Shown: in pieces, positions 11,520 through 24,971 of the stretch
How the letters are laid out: each line of letters begins with the position of its first letter
Numbering within the stretch: position 1 is the first letter of the stretch
NCBI GenBank assembly: GCA_950295325.1
Contig: OX485805.1
Coordinates: forward strand, 40,413,501 to 40,473,500
DNA from: Polytrichum commune
Lineage: Eukaryota; Streptophyta; Polytrichopsida; Polytrichales; Polytrichaceae
Reading direction: 5' to 3'
DNA: 60,000 bases
The notes under the pieces: model-generated
The model's input: only the letters and a program-made list of their open reading frames with translations
What the model was told of the DNA's origin: nothing
Databases searched by the model: none
Translations under genes and position numbers: made by a program

Positions 11520-12958
11520 TGTTGTAAGGGTGGGTTTACATTAAAGTCTGGGTCTAAGAAACTTGGGGTTCAATCAACCCTTAAATGGACCTTACTATTG
11601 AACTCGAGACTAGACCCAAGCTTGAAGATTGGTTTCTCAAACTAGGAGGAGTGCTTCTCAAATTGAAAAATGTTTTGCATTTAATGTCATGAGTTTTGAT
11701 CCCATCCTAGAGCCATCATTTTTTGTGTTCAAGGCATGTAAACTATAAAATTGCCCTTCACCACCATCTAGAAATGCTTGTGAGTCAATGCCCCTCCCCT
11801 CTTAAGGGTCCAGTTGCACCACCTAGGTGAGAGAATTAGCTAACAAAAATTCTAGCTAACTAAAATCATGGTTGCACTGTCCTAGTTAGGAGAATTAGCT
11901 AACAATATGAGTTAGTGGAATCAACTAACTCCTATGCTAGCTAACGATTGCATGGTTGCACATATCATTTACCACTAACCAAAGGTTGACCAATTTAAGA
12001 GAGGAGTTAAGGTTGACCAACCAAGGTTTTGCTCAACTAGACCAAGTTTTGAACAAGACACTAATAAAGATACATTATGATTTTGTGGCTCACACCATTT
12101 GTGTTTCATATATATTTATTATTATATATTTATAATAATAATAATCAAATAATAGTATTAAATCTAAAAATTTGAACATTGATATGATAATCTACTAAAA
12201 TGTATGCTAATTTAGGACAATGTAGGAATTAATGTGGTCCACCTCATGGTGGAATAGACTAGAAATGGGGAAATGACAGACATGTATTCAAGGAAAAAAA
12301 CTCGAGCTACTCATTTGTAAAAGTTAGGTAGGATTAGGGGTATGGATGAGTTAAGATTTCTTCACAAAAACAAGGTTCCACAAGTTAGTTAACTTCTAGT
12401 TTGATAACTTTCATTTAAACCTTCATTGTAACTAGGTGGTGCGGCTATGAGATTGATTAGCTTTCATTTAGGTTAGCTACCTCATATGTAAGCTAATTCT
12501 CTTAACTGGGAAATGTGGGCATAATATAATTAATTTGTGTGGTTACTTACTCAAACCGGAGCCTTAATTGGGATGTGTAGTTGGACCCAAATTGAGGTCT
12601 GGTTCAAATGAGCACCTGGACAAAGCGTGAATAGTGACACCCCAGCCAATCTTCCATCCCCCCAAAGTGCTTTCATATCATCAAGTTGTTGTGTATGTTG
12701 TCTAGTATATCAAATTGGGCTTCAAACCTGATGGCCATTTGTTGTGACAAAGTAGGAGCTCTTGTCCACCAAAGAAGTTTGGAGCCACCCCCTAGGCAAG
12801 ACCCAAAAGGTCTCCATCTTGTCCGTCAAGGTGGCTACACTGGTCAGGGACATGACCAATTCATGAAATGGACAAACCCAAGGGCTAAACAAGGCATTGG
12901 ATACAATTGTCATTTTAGCAACTGACCTTTGAGAAATTTTTGTCCAAACGCTCGTCTA
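11520..12958. other. Gene-free region with inverted-repeat remnants
   Basis: Further GGGTTTACA-type ends lie near 11528. A pair of inverted segments sharing GCACCACCTAG (about 11816 and 12436) is seen. No gene was recognised. Confidence 0.4.
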
Positions 12959-13320
12959 AACCAATGTTGGACTAGCATTGTCTTTTTTCTGATACCATTT
13001 GGGTATCTATAATGAGAATTTCATACCTATTGATGAGTATGGGTATGGGTATTTGACAATATTTATGCTTTCTATACCATTTGGGTCTATATACATGGCA
13101 AAATTTTCATACCTAGGTAAAATATCCCTATTATCACTATGGTTTAGAATGGTATTGACCCAAATAATAACTCGGGTATATATACATTTACATACCCATC
13201 AAATATCAATATTTGACTGGTATTATAATTTTAATACCCACAGGTAAGTTCTTTGATACCAATATTGATGTTGATTATCGATACCATGCATTCACCTATA
13301 TACCGGTTCAACATTGGTCT
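12959..13320. mobile_element. TIR-like element, CCAATGTTGGA family, copy 1
   Basis: ACCAATGTTGGACTAGCATT at the left is matched inverted by TTCAACATTGGT at the right. The interior (TATGGTTTAGAATGGTATTG and ATACCATGCATTCACCTATA) recurs at 44567-44975 and 52425-52636. Confidence 0.65.
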
Positions 13321-14232
13321 GAATTGGGCATGAGCACAATTCAACAATACAATGCTCTTTAGTGACGTGAAATGAAATGAAGAGAACCTGCCGTATTCAG
13401 GAAGCTTCTATAAGGAACGTGCTCCCCAGAGTTCGCCTTCCGTTCCCCAAAGTTCCCTACAGACTGTTGCCATAGGCCCTTCTCCGTGGTTTGAGCCTTC
13501 ACAGCTCCTCTGTCTTGCTCACTTTCAAGCTTTCAATTGTCCTGGCTGCCATTACAATCTCAGGAGCAAAGCTTCAAAATCGATCAGTTAAGCATCATCA
13601 TTTCATCGATATTTTTTCTATTATGGTTCTTTTGATGTTCATTTCGTCCGATTTGGTTCAGTGAGGACTCGGCTACATGGTTCGGTCTTCTGGCAATCGC
13701 CTCACGGGATGTTGCACTTCTTTTAATTGAAGCTTTTAATTTCTTCCGAGCCACATTATTAGGAAGAGAGGTTTTCAGAAAAATTCCTCTTGCAAAACAA
13801 TGCGTAGCAAAATGTTTCTTAAGCGCTCCAAAAGTTGACACATAGAAAGTGAGTAAAAATCACTTAGGTCTTGAGCTTGTTTTGATTGACTCGTGAGGCT
13901 CTCGTACTATTTTCCTGGTCATATTTTTAATTTATTCTCTTTAGAAACCAAAATGGTAAGTCTACAGGGACCATAGTATTCCTACAGTGTTTGATAATCA
14001 GTGTATGTCAAGTAACACATAACGGAGTGGTTTCGTAGGTGATGATGTTTTGAGCATTTGTATTTGATTGAGTATATTCTCTGTATTGATTGAGTAAATT
14101 CTCTGTATTGATTGAGTAAATTTCACAGGTTGCATGGGAGTTGTCTTCAGCACCTACATGATGAATATATGTATTTTGAGGATTGGTTAGCATTCCACAT
14201 GAATCGCCATTTATTTCCCCAAGTCTCCATCG
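13321..14232 (+). other. Presumed promoter and 5' UTR of the TDP1-type gene
   Basis: The in-frame TGA at 14200 precludes an upstream in-frame start without a further splice. The segment 13380-13600 is more GC-rich than its surroundings and may hold the transcription start or a 5' noncoding exon. A repeated TGATTGAGTAAATTCTCTGT string occurs at about 14066-14110. Confidence 0.4.
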
Positions 14233-17200
14233 ATGGAGCTTGGCCATGGAAAAGGAGAGCCCAAGGCAGACCAAGAAAAAGAGCAGCTACAGTATTATCT
14301 GAAGGCTTTGTCAGCTCCGATGTACGATGCAAAGAATGTCAGCATTGACGAAGAACATATGGACTTGATCCCTGGCATGGTTTACAATATTGGTCGATCA
14401 AAGAGCTCCTGCAATATTATTTTTCATGATTCAAGGGTGAGCCGGCAGCATTGTCAGCTGTATGTTGATCCTGATGGCAAAAATGTCTATTTAATTGACG
14501 GATTGGTTTCGGAGATTCTCAAAGTGAACCCGGAGGTGCGTGCAGTGCTTTATCCTCATCTGTGTATTCTAACTCTGTTACCTGTATTTCCTTTACTGGC
14601 CACCTTTGTCCAATGTATTAGTGAAGCTTGCAGTCACGAGGATGAAGACTCATGATTTCTTGTCTCTACCATCTATGACATTTATTAGCATTGAAATATA
14701 GGGTGGCTTAAACCCAAGGCCTTAGCCTGGATCCCATGGGAACTACGAGGTTGAGCTGGAATAGTGTTTGGATTGGATGACCTTCTTAACACTTGATTAT
14801 CTGGGCGAATTGGATATTTTTAACCAATCATGTGGGAATCTAGCGGCTTGGTGTTGGCTTGTTGTCCGTGCCCGTTTAAGGTGTTTACCTTTTACCTTTG
14901 AAAAAAAGGCAGTATTCTTCAGGGCCCTTAATTCTCGTGTTGAAATCTTACGGGTCATTCTTGCATTTTATCATATACTAATCAGTTTGGAGGTCTGGAG
15001 ATGTAAGAAAGAAAGAAAGAAAGAAATCAGTGAGCAGTCAAATGTCTGGGATTTGTGTGTGTATCCAATAACACCTCTTGTTGAATTGCAGTATGATTTG
15101 GATATGGTGATGTAGTCTGTGGCTGCATTTGCTCTTGATCCGCACATTGTTTTTGTGGCCTCTATTATTCACTCTCTTCTCAATCGGCTTGGTCTCCATA
15201 TGATGTGCACAAGATGATCTCCAAATTATCCGTTACTGATTTATATGGTTGCTGAGAGGTGATACCAGGTATTGAAGAATGCTGAACATCGGGCACGAGA
15301 AGGCACTGAGCGCCAAGGGGTATTTTCTGGTCTATCATCTCGCAAAGGAGGAGGAGTTTGCAGGAGGGCAGCTGAAGCTCTTCATGATGGCAGTTTCAAT
15401 TCTGGGCAAAGACTTCTGAAAAGAGCGAAATCTTCTTTGAATGGCATTTATGTGAATGGATGCCAACTGAGTCAGGTCTGTAAAGTGCTCTGTCCAGGTG
15501 ATATAGTTTCATTGGTTGCTCCAACGAAAGGCACCAAAACTATAGACCCTATGTTTGGAGCAGCTGTTGGATTCTTTGTCCATGGAAGACAACAAGTTGG
15601 AGGATTGAAAACCCATAAATCTTTGCCATCACCTCTTGCAAACTGTGAAGGTGCAAATGAGGCAAAATTGAGAAATGCTATTTCAGATGGGGACAAGCAA
15701 GAAAAAACAAAATACTTCCCCTCTCAAGTTATCTGTGGCACGCAGGAAATGCCTCCTCGTGCACAGTTGAATACTATTTCCAAGGCTGGCTCTACTGAAG
15801 GGGCGGACGAACATGAAGAAGCTGCAGATTATCACCCAAGGGACATGTCTAAAAATTTCTGTAATGGGATAGCAAGTTCCTTACACACGCGGCTTGCTGA
15901 TGCAGCTCTACTTCCCTGTAGGAAGTTATCAATAAAATCACAGAAAATCGAGAAACTCACTTTGCCAAAGACTAAGCCGATTGAGAAGAAGAGAGTGAAT
16001 AATAGAGGCCAGAAAAGGCACTATGTTGAGTCTTTAATGGACATTGAAGACAAAAGAGAAGAGAGATTTACTAGTATTGGGGCAGGAGCTCACAATGTTG
16101 ATGATGTTCTTGAAGATGCTCCCAACTATTCGTTAGAGAGGAAGGAGTGTAACCTGGTGGATGAGGGCAAAGGGAAGGATGGAAAAGGAGAAGACATTGT
16201 ACACAACTTCCTGGGAAGAGGCGCAAAATTAGCTCCTGTAGACATGCATAGAGCTACCCTTATGGAGGAGCATGACAAAGATGCCATTCTTTTACCTTTT
16301 GTAGAGCAGGAGAGTTATCTGAAGGCAACCCAAGAACTTGCTCCACCAGGAATGTATGAAAATGAGAAAATGGGGTTGAGGGAGACTGTTAGAAGCAGAT
16401 TTGCAGAAGCTTGTGTAGTTCCGACACAACTGTACACTAATCCACTCAGTAAAGATGCAAGTATTGTGAAATTAGCAGTGTCTGATATATGCTCTCCATT
16501 GTTGGATCATCATATCAGTTATGTTGACGACCCTGTAATACCAGCCCCAACATCCTGCATGGAGTACCTTAAGTCAGATACTATGTCAAGGAGTAAACTG
16601 GCTGAGCCAGGGTTTGACCAACTCTCTGCAGAGGTCTCTGAAAGCAAGAATTTTACGTTTAGCCTGTCAACCAAGAAGCATGAAATTGAACCACCTCTGC
16701 CATATACACCAGCTGGTTTTAGTCCAAGCAAGGATCGTGTCAGATCCACTGCCGAGATACTGAAGCTTATAAGCAAAGGGGCTGTGAAAAAGGATACAGA
16801 GAAGCCTCCACTGTATTTTAAGAATCCCAGAGCCTCTGTCTTAAGTTCTAATGCGAAAATTGATGATGTGTCTATAGCACAAACCCCTGAAGATGATATC
16901 AAGATGGTTCAGTCGCTGGACCAAGAAGTGGATGACATCATGTTAGGAAGTTCAACTTTGCAAACAGGAGGTCCATCCCAAACTCACAGGAATCTTGAAG
17001 AGGTTAACATCAACCCTGAAAACAAGGTTTTGAAGACTGAGAAGGATATGGGTTCCACAGACTTAGACAGAAATCTGGAGCTGGAAGAAGAGGACGGGTT
17101 GCAGTGGGCAAGGTTGCTAAGTTCGGATGGCCCAGGTTTGCGTGGCTTCTGTTTGAATCGGTTAAAAAAAAGAGTTCCTGATTCAGAAGGCACAGAGGGG

Positions 17201-20200
17201 GACATTTCTCTCCAGCAGCTTCTTTCGCCTCTGGATGAAGTTGTAGAAATCTTTGCAGCAACCTTCACCAGTAACATACCTTGGTGAGGTTTCTTGCAAT
17301 AAGATGTATGCTTGTAGCATAGCGGTGAAAGGGAAATTAAAGTCTTTGCTCTCTCTTGTTAAACAGTCAAGCGTATAGCTAGCTATTGGATGACATTTGA
17401 AATGGTTTTTAAAGACAGTAGCAAAGTGACTAAATTTCTTGTGGGAGGGTGCAGGTTTTTGAATTCAAACCACTTGTCTCCAGAGTTACCTGTGACTATT
17501 GCATGTCATGATGCTGAAAGATCATGGAGTACCTCTCCTGAAGATCGAATATCATCACCATATGAAGGCTGGCCAAATTTAACAGTTGTGTATGTAATCA
17601 ATTCCTGTTGTATGGAATTCTCTTGTGCTTGTTCCTGGTGGAAGCACTCTGTTTCTTATTCTTGACTAGGAATCAGGCTAGGATGGCAGTTGTATATATA
17701 GTAGCGGTAAAACCTGATATATTACCTTGATTCTGTTTCTCTGCTTGTATGGTAACATTGTTTGTACACATTGCCTTCAATCTATTTTGGCAGTAAATTT
17801 TTTGATGCAATAGACTTATCTATGATCTCTCTCGATTCAGATATCCATCTTTTCCTGATGCATTGGCATTTACAAGCAAAAGTAAAGAAGGATTCAGAAG
17901 AGGAATTGGTTGTCACCATCCAAAGCTTTTCCTTGTACGGTTTTACAACAGATTGCGGGTTGTTATTTCTTCTGCCAATCTCAACCAACGACAGGTGGGC
18001 TTCTTGTATACTCCCTATGCACTAGCTTTCCTCTCGGACAATTTGTCAGGCTTTCTCGGATTCAAGTGCTCAGTACTTCTCATTGATGTAGGGCTCTCAT
18101 TCTCTATCTGTAATGTCTTTAGTATTTTTGTCATTGACTAAGTGAGCCATTTCCATACAAAGAGATCTTTGTTAAATTCTTTCAATACATCCTAGTGATC
18201 CAAAGCATTTTGTACCTGTGATTGCAGTGGCTACGTTGCACCAACACTGTCTGGTGGAAAGATTTCCCACAACTCCAGGCACCAAATTACAAGGCTCTAT
18301 TTCAACCTATTAAATCCAAGAGTAGTAGCTTGTTCCATACAACTGGGGACTTTGGTGCACAGCTTGCGTACTTCATTTCACGTCTCCTTGCTGATGTGCC
18401 AGCCCAGGCTCATTGGATAGTTGATTTAGCGAAGTATGACTTCTCATCTGCTGAGTCTTCTCTGGTGATTTCTATACCAGGCATTTATGGAACTCCATAC
18501 CCAGCTCTATCTAGGGCCTTCCTAAATGATCTTCAAAAGGTTAGTTAACTTTGAGTATCTATTTCTGAATCTTTGAGAAATTGAGAAGCTTGTACGAGTC
18601 ACCTTTGAGTCAGTGAAGGTCAAACTTCTTTCATCTGATGTTTGTTGTTTTTGTTAACACAGGGAGAATTTATTTTATTTTTCATTAAAAAACAATCCGG
18701 TCTAAAATAGGTCATATTTTTGGTTTGCATGGTGTATCTCAATGCCAGTGGATCTTGATGTAGGGCTCAAAATTTTCTATGAAACCCAAGATCATCACAC
18801 CCAGTAAGTTTCTTGGAGTTGTCTCCACAACAGTTGTGGGCATCAGCTTCAGATTTGCAGCTTCGGCAGACCCCAAGGGATTTAGGATCCGTAGCCTTGC
18901 TAAGCTCTTGAATGGTACCAACAAAGATGAGGATGGGATGCTCACAGTTTTTCTGAAGCGATCGAAGAACATAATTGCAGACACAAATGCAGTAAGTGTG
19001 GTGGTCAGTCCATGCCCCAGGAGCAGCACAGCACAAGCTTTTCTACAAGGCCAGTTACAAATACCTCTTCTGTTACTTCCAGATTGTTGGCCATGATTGA
19101 TACACACTGAAGCAGGATGGGGGTGGACAATTTGATCAGCCCTTTCAATAAGAAGCGTTTCCTGGGTGCATGCTTTGGGTTGATTTTTATTTATCTATTT
19201 TTCTTTGCCATTTAGGCTGTTCCTGCACGATGGTATATCAATCAGTGCAATCAAAACCACTCAATATAGTCCAGGCACAATTATTGGAGCAGAGTAAATA
19301 CCAGTTTGCCTCTTTCTGGAGATTAAGGAACATGCATCTCTTGACTATCTGTTCTGTGGTGACTTTACTTGCAATGCAATGGGAATGACATAGGATGTGA
19401 AAATTGTCACAGATGCTGGAAAAGAGAGCAACTCATCTTCATCTTCCCAGGATGGTTGCGTCCACCTAGGATTTCTTTCAAGAGACACTGCAAAGTGGGT
19501 AGCTCCCCTGTGTGATGGAGGTGTTTGCACCTTCCTTGCTCGAATCTGGCCAAAAGAAGCCCTCGCCATTGCCTCAGGGTTATCTGAAGGCTTTGTGCGA
19601 CTTGCTCTGCATGTCTTTGAGGTCTGTCCTCTAAGTCACATTATTGCTGGAGTCATGTAGAAGATACAGGAGTATAAACTCAATCCTACTGATTAGAATT
19701 GTTTGGTTAAAAAAAATAAACAAAATCTTATGCACACGTGATTATCTGACTGAAAATTGCAAGTTCTCTCGTGATTCTCTTGTAGCTCCTGTTCACTACT
19801 GAACATGATAGTTCTGTATCCAGGGACCTCGATTTGGTGAGCTCTGCATATCTCCACCAACATCCAAGCAAGCAATAGCAGTTAGTCAACTTTTGTGTGC
19901 GCTCCAGTATTCTCTTGGCCTCCATCGCTTAGAGCAGGTGAGACATTGTCTAAAAGGCTGATATAAACCAAGCAGTAGAAATAGGAAGACAATGACTTAT
20001 TCTGTTGGTACCTTGCAAGCAGTATTACCTGCCATTAAGGTACCAGCAGAATTCTCTTATTTGGCTGTGGAGGCTTCTAATTCAAGGTTAGTCACCATAA
20101 CTGATAAGAATGCAGTTTAGAGGGAATGACAGTATACACTTCTGTATCCTGCATGCGAAGGTTGTCTGGTCTTTTTCTAAATCCTCTGTTCTCTATATTT

Positions 20201-23200
20201 ATCTAGAGTGTTGTGGAAAACTCTGTAGCTTTGTATAAAAACACTAGATTTTCCACACGTAAATGGTTGCAAGAGATGCAAAAGAATGTGGTGTTACCAC
20301 ATGTGGTTGCATTGCCAATGTGAGAGCTGATTGGGCTTGAAAGGTAAATACATTTTCAGATGTGAGTACCGTAAAATATCCACATGTAAATGGTGCAATG
20401 GATGTGAAAGGACGTGGTTGAATTATATGTAGAAGAAATACATAAACAAATGTAGATACCAAAATAAACTAGAGCATTCTTCTGGTCCTAGGCCCTATTT
20501 ATGAACAATATATATGTTTGTAAGAGTAGCTAAATATGAGAAGGCCTTATACTGATGTCCTGCAGATTATATCCTGCAGGTACTATCCAGGTACAGGTGG
20601 CCTAACTCGGTAGAGACGGACTTTGTGTTTGGTAAGAATCGTCTAGAGGACAGATTGAAGTGCCTTTATCCAAATCAATTAGATACGTGCACTTTCCAGG
20701 GGGATGAATGTGGTTCATAGGTGGAGTTGGTTGCAGAACAATAATGCACTCAACATGTTGTGTTACATGAGCTATCCACACTTGCAGACAATTTCTTAAA
20801 TGTAGGATGTAACGTATATAGTGCAGGAGATGAATAAAGAGAACGCATACAGGTTCTCTAATCATGTTCAATTAAGTGATTTTGAGTTAAATAATTAAAA
20901 TGGTCACCTGTAGCCGTTCCCACTGCTTGCCACTTGCTTTGGTCCTTAATGTTGAGCTGGAGAGCTCAGTAGTTTATGAATTCAGTGCATGATCTATCTC
21001 AACCTCCCCATGACTTCGATCCTTTGGATGGTGCTGGAGCAGGATCTTCATCAGTGGGGACCTCCCTGGATGCCCCTTTTCTGGCAGCCTTCTCTGCTGC
21101 AGCCGGCAGGCGAGCAACCACATTCTCTGCATCTGAGGAATCAGATTCCCAGGTACTGTCTATGGTGATAGTACTTCTAAAGTATTTGTATACCTGATCC
21201 TGCATGGTCTCTGTTCCAATTCCTATGACACATATTTAGAAGAAAGGCTTCAAGTAAAAATATTTACTATAGAAAGCCAGACATTCTAATTATCAGCCAG
21301 AGAGATTGTTAGGCTGCAGGGTGTAAGTTTATTAATTTATTCATAATTGGACTAATTTAATACTTGGTTACAAATACACTGATAGTTATCAAACAGTTGA
21401 AAGGTAGAGGTGAGAAGGTGCAGTTCAATAGAGAATGCTAACCACATAACGCGCACACTCATTGTATCAGCACATCTTTTTGCATTCATATGTTCCTAGA
21501 AATTCATTAGAGATCTGACTCCCTTGATGACAGTGGGGTCGATGGACAGCAAATCATGAAGCTGAGCATCCTTCAGTAGGAGTTGTGTTTCCAACCGTGG
21601 AAAGAGCAAAAGCAAGCACAGAAGGACCTCTGTCACACTTGGGGGTCCTTTGTTTTGCTGAGGTAAACTTGTGTACCCCTTTGTATCAGCAGTTCTAACC
21701 TCATGTTAAGTAGACATCAGTTTCACGTTGTGACATTGCATTTAAATATTTTATCATCAACAACCACGTTAAACTCGAACCCAATCTAATCCTCAACAAA
21801 ATAAACTCACTAACAATGTTCGGTTTCCATCAATGCCTTCCTTTTGATGGTTGAGATGTTACATTGGGAAGCTGCGCAAATCTTTAGACCATATAGCTTC
21901 AGATAAGGGAAATTTATTTTGCTCAAAGTGGTGCACTAGGGAAATTGTATCCTGGAAAGAATCCTGCAAATTAAGCCAACTCATTCCTAAATTTGTCTTT
22001 TGAGTCACAGAAAGCATGGGAGAGGCTGAAACCCGCAAAGATTTTACATGATGCAGTTCCGTACCCTCCAAGGAGGGATGGAATTCCTATGCATTCAAAG
22101 GTACTGATGTTTTATTGCCTTTCTGCTCCTGAAGATGCTTCATGTAAGCTGCGACTTGAAAGTTCGGCTATCAATTCATATTTCTGCTTTGTCCATACAC
22201 TAGGAATTTGGTGACCTGATGGTCATCTACACTCCCCATGGTATATAGTGTGGGCAGATGTATAGTGGGCAGTCCTATAGTGGTCCACAGTATGCACATT
22301 ATATATATATATATATATAGGGCCACTATATTCAAGTGTGATTGTGTATATATTTTGGGCAGCCCAATAGTGGCCCCACAGTATACACAAACACACTCGA
22401 ATATAGTGTACAACCCTAGTTGCGCTTGTCTTACCCCGTGATATACCCACCTCCTTACCTTAGGTTCGAAGCCTTGCAAATGCACATTTCAATCCAATAG
22501 AAATAATGTAACTTACAAGATGGATCTCTGCTATTAAATATTGTGGGTTGGAAATAAATGTGCACCCACAAGTATTATCCCCTACGTTTTTGGTGTGGAA
22601 TTATGCTCATTGTGGCCCACAGTATTTACCATATTTAATGTAGTTTACAAGAATTTTTTTAAGCCGTTGAACTTGCATTTTCATACAGGTTGCCATGCGC
22701 CGATTTCAATATTCTCCACACGGAATATCATTCGGTTGGGTGTACTGTGGGTCTCACAACTTCAGCCCTGCAGCATGGGGTCGCCCTCTTCTGAAATGTC
22801 CAGCAAGTGTTGCCCCTGTACTAGGAACTCCAATGCTGATCTCAAACTATGAGCTTGGCCTCCTTTTTGTCGACCCTCCTCCTGCGCACGCCTACGCTCT
22901 GGACACAATCGACGATTTCAGTCCTGAAGAATTGGCATATGTTGCTGCGAGAGACGAGTCGAAGTACAAATCGAAAGGCTGTGAATTAGAAAATGGTGGA
23001 ACAGGAGCTCCTCTTGTACAGAGAGTGGAAGGACTTGACAGGTTTAAACTACCCTTTGTCGTGCCACCACCAAAGTATAAAGCCAGTGACCAGCCTGCCA
23101 CTGGAAAAGCGTTGTATGAAATTTTACTCGCATTACGGAGCGAGTGCAAGTCGGTGGAAGAAGCTGCCGAGCTGGAAGACCAATTGTCCGGCAATGCAGA

Positions 23201-23351
23201 TAGGGAGTCTGATGAAAGTGAGCCTGATGAGGACATTATTCCAACTACAATCGGCGCAGAAGCAACTGGCGGCTTTGTGGGTGAATCAGCACCAGCAAAT
23301 ATAGAACAACAGTATGCTGAGGCTCTTTGGAGCCAAATTGAACAATTTTGA
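14233..23351 (+). CDS. FHA-domain tyrosyl-DNA phosphodiesterase (plant TDP1 beta type)
   Basis: Phospholipase-D-superfamily enzyme expected to remove topoisomerase I-type adducts from DNA 3' ends. Thirteen exons, all in phase with GT-AG borders: 14233-14535, 15269-17283, 17455-17589, 17841-17994, 18228-18539, 18764-18991, 19394-19621, 19824-19937, 20580-20631, 20986-21152, 21534-21662, 22011-22100, 22689-23351. About 1529 residues. An FHA domain (about 40-165) shows GR at 54-55, SRQH at 70-73 and SLNGIYVNG near 157-165, but is split by a roughly 70-residue insert. Residues 175-740, in one exon, are predicted disordered. The catalytic part has both half-motifs: CHHPKL (His844, Lys846) with ISSANLNQRQW, and PMHSK (His1307, Lys1309) with YCGSHNFSPAAWG. 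Arabidopsis At5g07400 has the same plan but is shorter. Start of exon 6 is the least certain border. AATAAA at 23505-23510 may serve polyadenylation. Confidence 0.92.
22230..22410. repeat. AT-rich palindromic repeat in last TDP1 intron
   Basis: A (TA)n core (about 22301-22319) is flanked by repeated TATAGTGGGCAG and CACAGTAT.CACA motifs in direct and inverted orientation. It is a small foldback insertion inside the 588-base intron before the last exon. Confidence 0.55.
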
Positions 23352-24968
23352 TGAGTCCCAATAGATTTCCAAATTTTGTCCAAAGTCCAAGTATTCACAA
23401 TGTTTTTCAGATCCTTGATTCTGAAGAAAGATGTTAAGTCCACAGTTTCTCAATCAACTAGATCCTTCAGTCAAATGACATGCACATTCCTGAGGATTAA
23501 CCTCAATAAAAGCTGCCCAGCAGCCTTGGTAAATTGAATGTTATAGGAGAGACTTGACATCTCATTTGATCATGTGTTTGAGTTTGATGCAGAGGTAGTG
23601 AACTTGATCTCTCAAGAAATATGTGGGCCTTCTTCCATATGGAGTCATTAGTATGGGAAGCCCATTAAAATCTAGAAATTAAAATGCCAGCACTGAATGA
23701 AAACAAGGGGCAATGAGGAGCTAGGAGGAGACAATTATAATGATGATGGAGATGGGAGAGAGGGAATTATCGCATATGAGCGAACCTCTCATCCATCCAA
23801 CATTAACACTTGACTGGACTAAATCAGGGTCTTTGAAACCAATTCCGGTGTCAAATCAACTAAAAACCACATTTGGGATGCATACTATTTAATAAAAATC
23901 ATGTTGGATGAATGAGAGGTACATTTGTATGTGATAATTGTCTAAAGAGAGGAAGGGGAGGGAAATAGGTACATTTTGCTTGTTTTTGCCTCATGACAAG
24001 TACATTAAACATATGATTTATTGTGGCACACATTGTTCATCATTGACATACATTAATTGTCTTGCAACTGTTGGGTGATAATTAGAGAGGGTGTCACATG
24101 AAGATCACCTTATTTAACATGTCACACCAATTTTAATGTCATGTGAAATCAATTGTTTAGTGCAGTTATCTTTCCAACTTTATAGACATTTCTTTCTCTA
24201 AATTAGGAAATGATCAATACATGCCCACTATTCAAAGCATAGGTGAATTAAGTAGAAAACAATATATTATTGCATGTTATGAGTTTGGTTACTTGAGTTT
24301 TTGTTGGGGTCTTCAGTTCATCTTTTCTAAGTGCAGCTATTTTTGTCAACACATGATGTGTATTATGAACATGTCACTCACAAGTTGAAACAATCTAATC
24401 GGCTTATGACACCATTTGCATTTTTTGGAATCTTGAGGCTGATGGATGTAGAAGAACCTAACGTATGCAGGTGTTTAAGTGGCTAGATTTTATTGTTCTC
24501 CATCTTCTATTGATAAGGTTCTTGAAGTTTGTATTCCATTAGCAAATGCATGATGATACATCACTAAAAATCAAATTGAAGAAACTCGGACCTCCCCTTA
24601 TTTAGTTATGAGAGTTGGAAGTACATGTATGTTGATTCCATAAGTGAATTACTAGGTAATGATTCCAATTGTGTTGCCTAGTGAGTGTAGTTCATCTTTG
24701 ACGACGTAATCCAATGTCTAGTCAATAAACATGTGTCTCTATGTCTTCTTAGATCCAAAACTAACCACACTATTCAAATTTAGGTGTCCGATTAAGTATT
24801 TGAGAACACCCGCATCCCTTACATGACTATGAATCTCCAAAGATTGTTTTCATAGACTTGGATACCTCACAACTATTTGACCTTTGCAATAAAGCCAATT
24901 CCATGTTGATTCACAATTGCTTGAGGTGCTGAAAATAGGTGCCTCTATCATAAACATCCTAATCTTAC
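23352..24968. other. Intergenic region after the TDP1-type gene
   Basis: The first 150-200 bases are probably 3' UTR. No gene or well-defined repeat was recognised in the remainder. Confidence 0.5.
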
Positions 24969-24971
24969 TTA

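Noticed and set aside
19216-19255. Short exon-like frame AVPARWYINQ after a TAG acceptor
   Set aside because: It runs into a stop, and the join from 18991 to 19394 is in phase and follows the family.
20010-20085. Extra TDP1 exon candidate between exons 8 and 9
   Set aside because: Exons 8 (19824-19937) and 9 (20580-20631) join in phase and match the family directly; this piece is not needed.
22892-23443. 183-codon open frame on the minus strand
   Set aside because: Antisense to the last TDP1 exon; no family signature.
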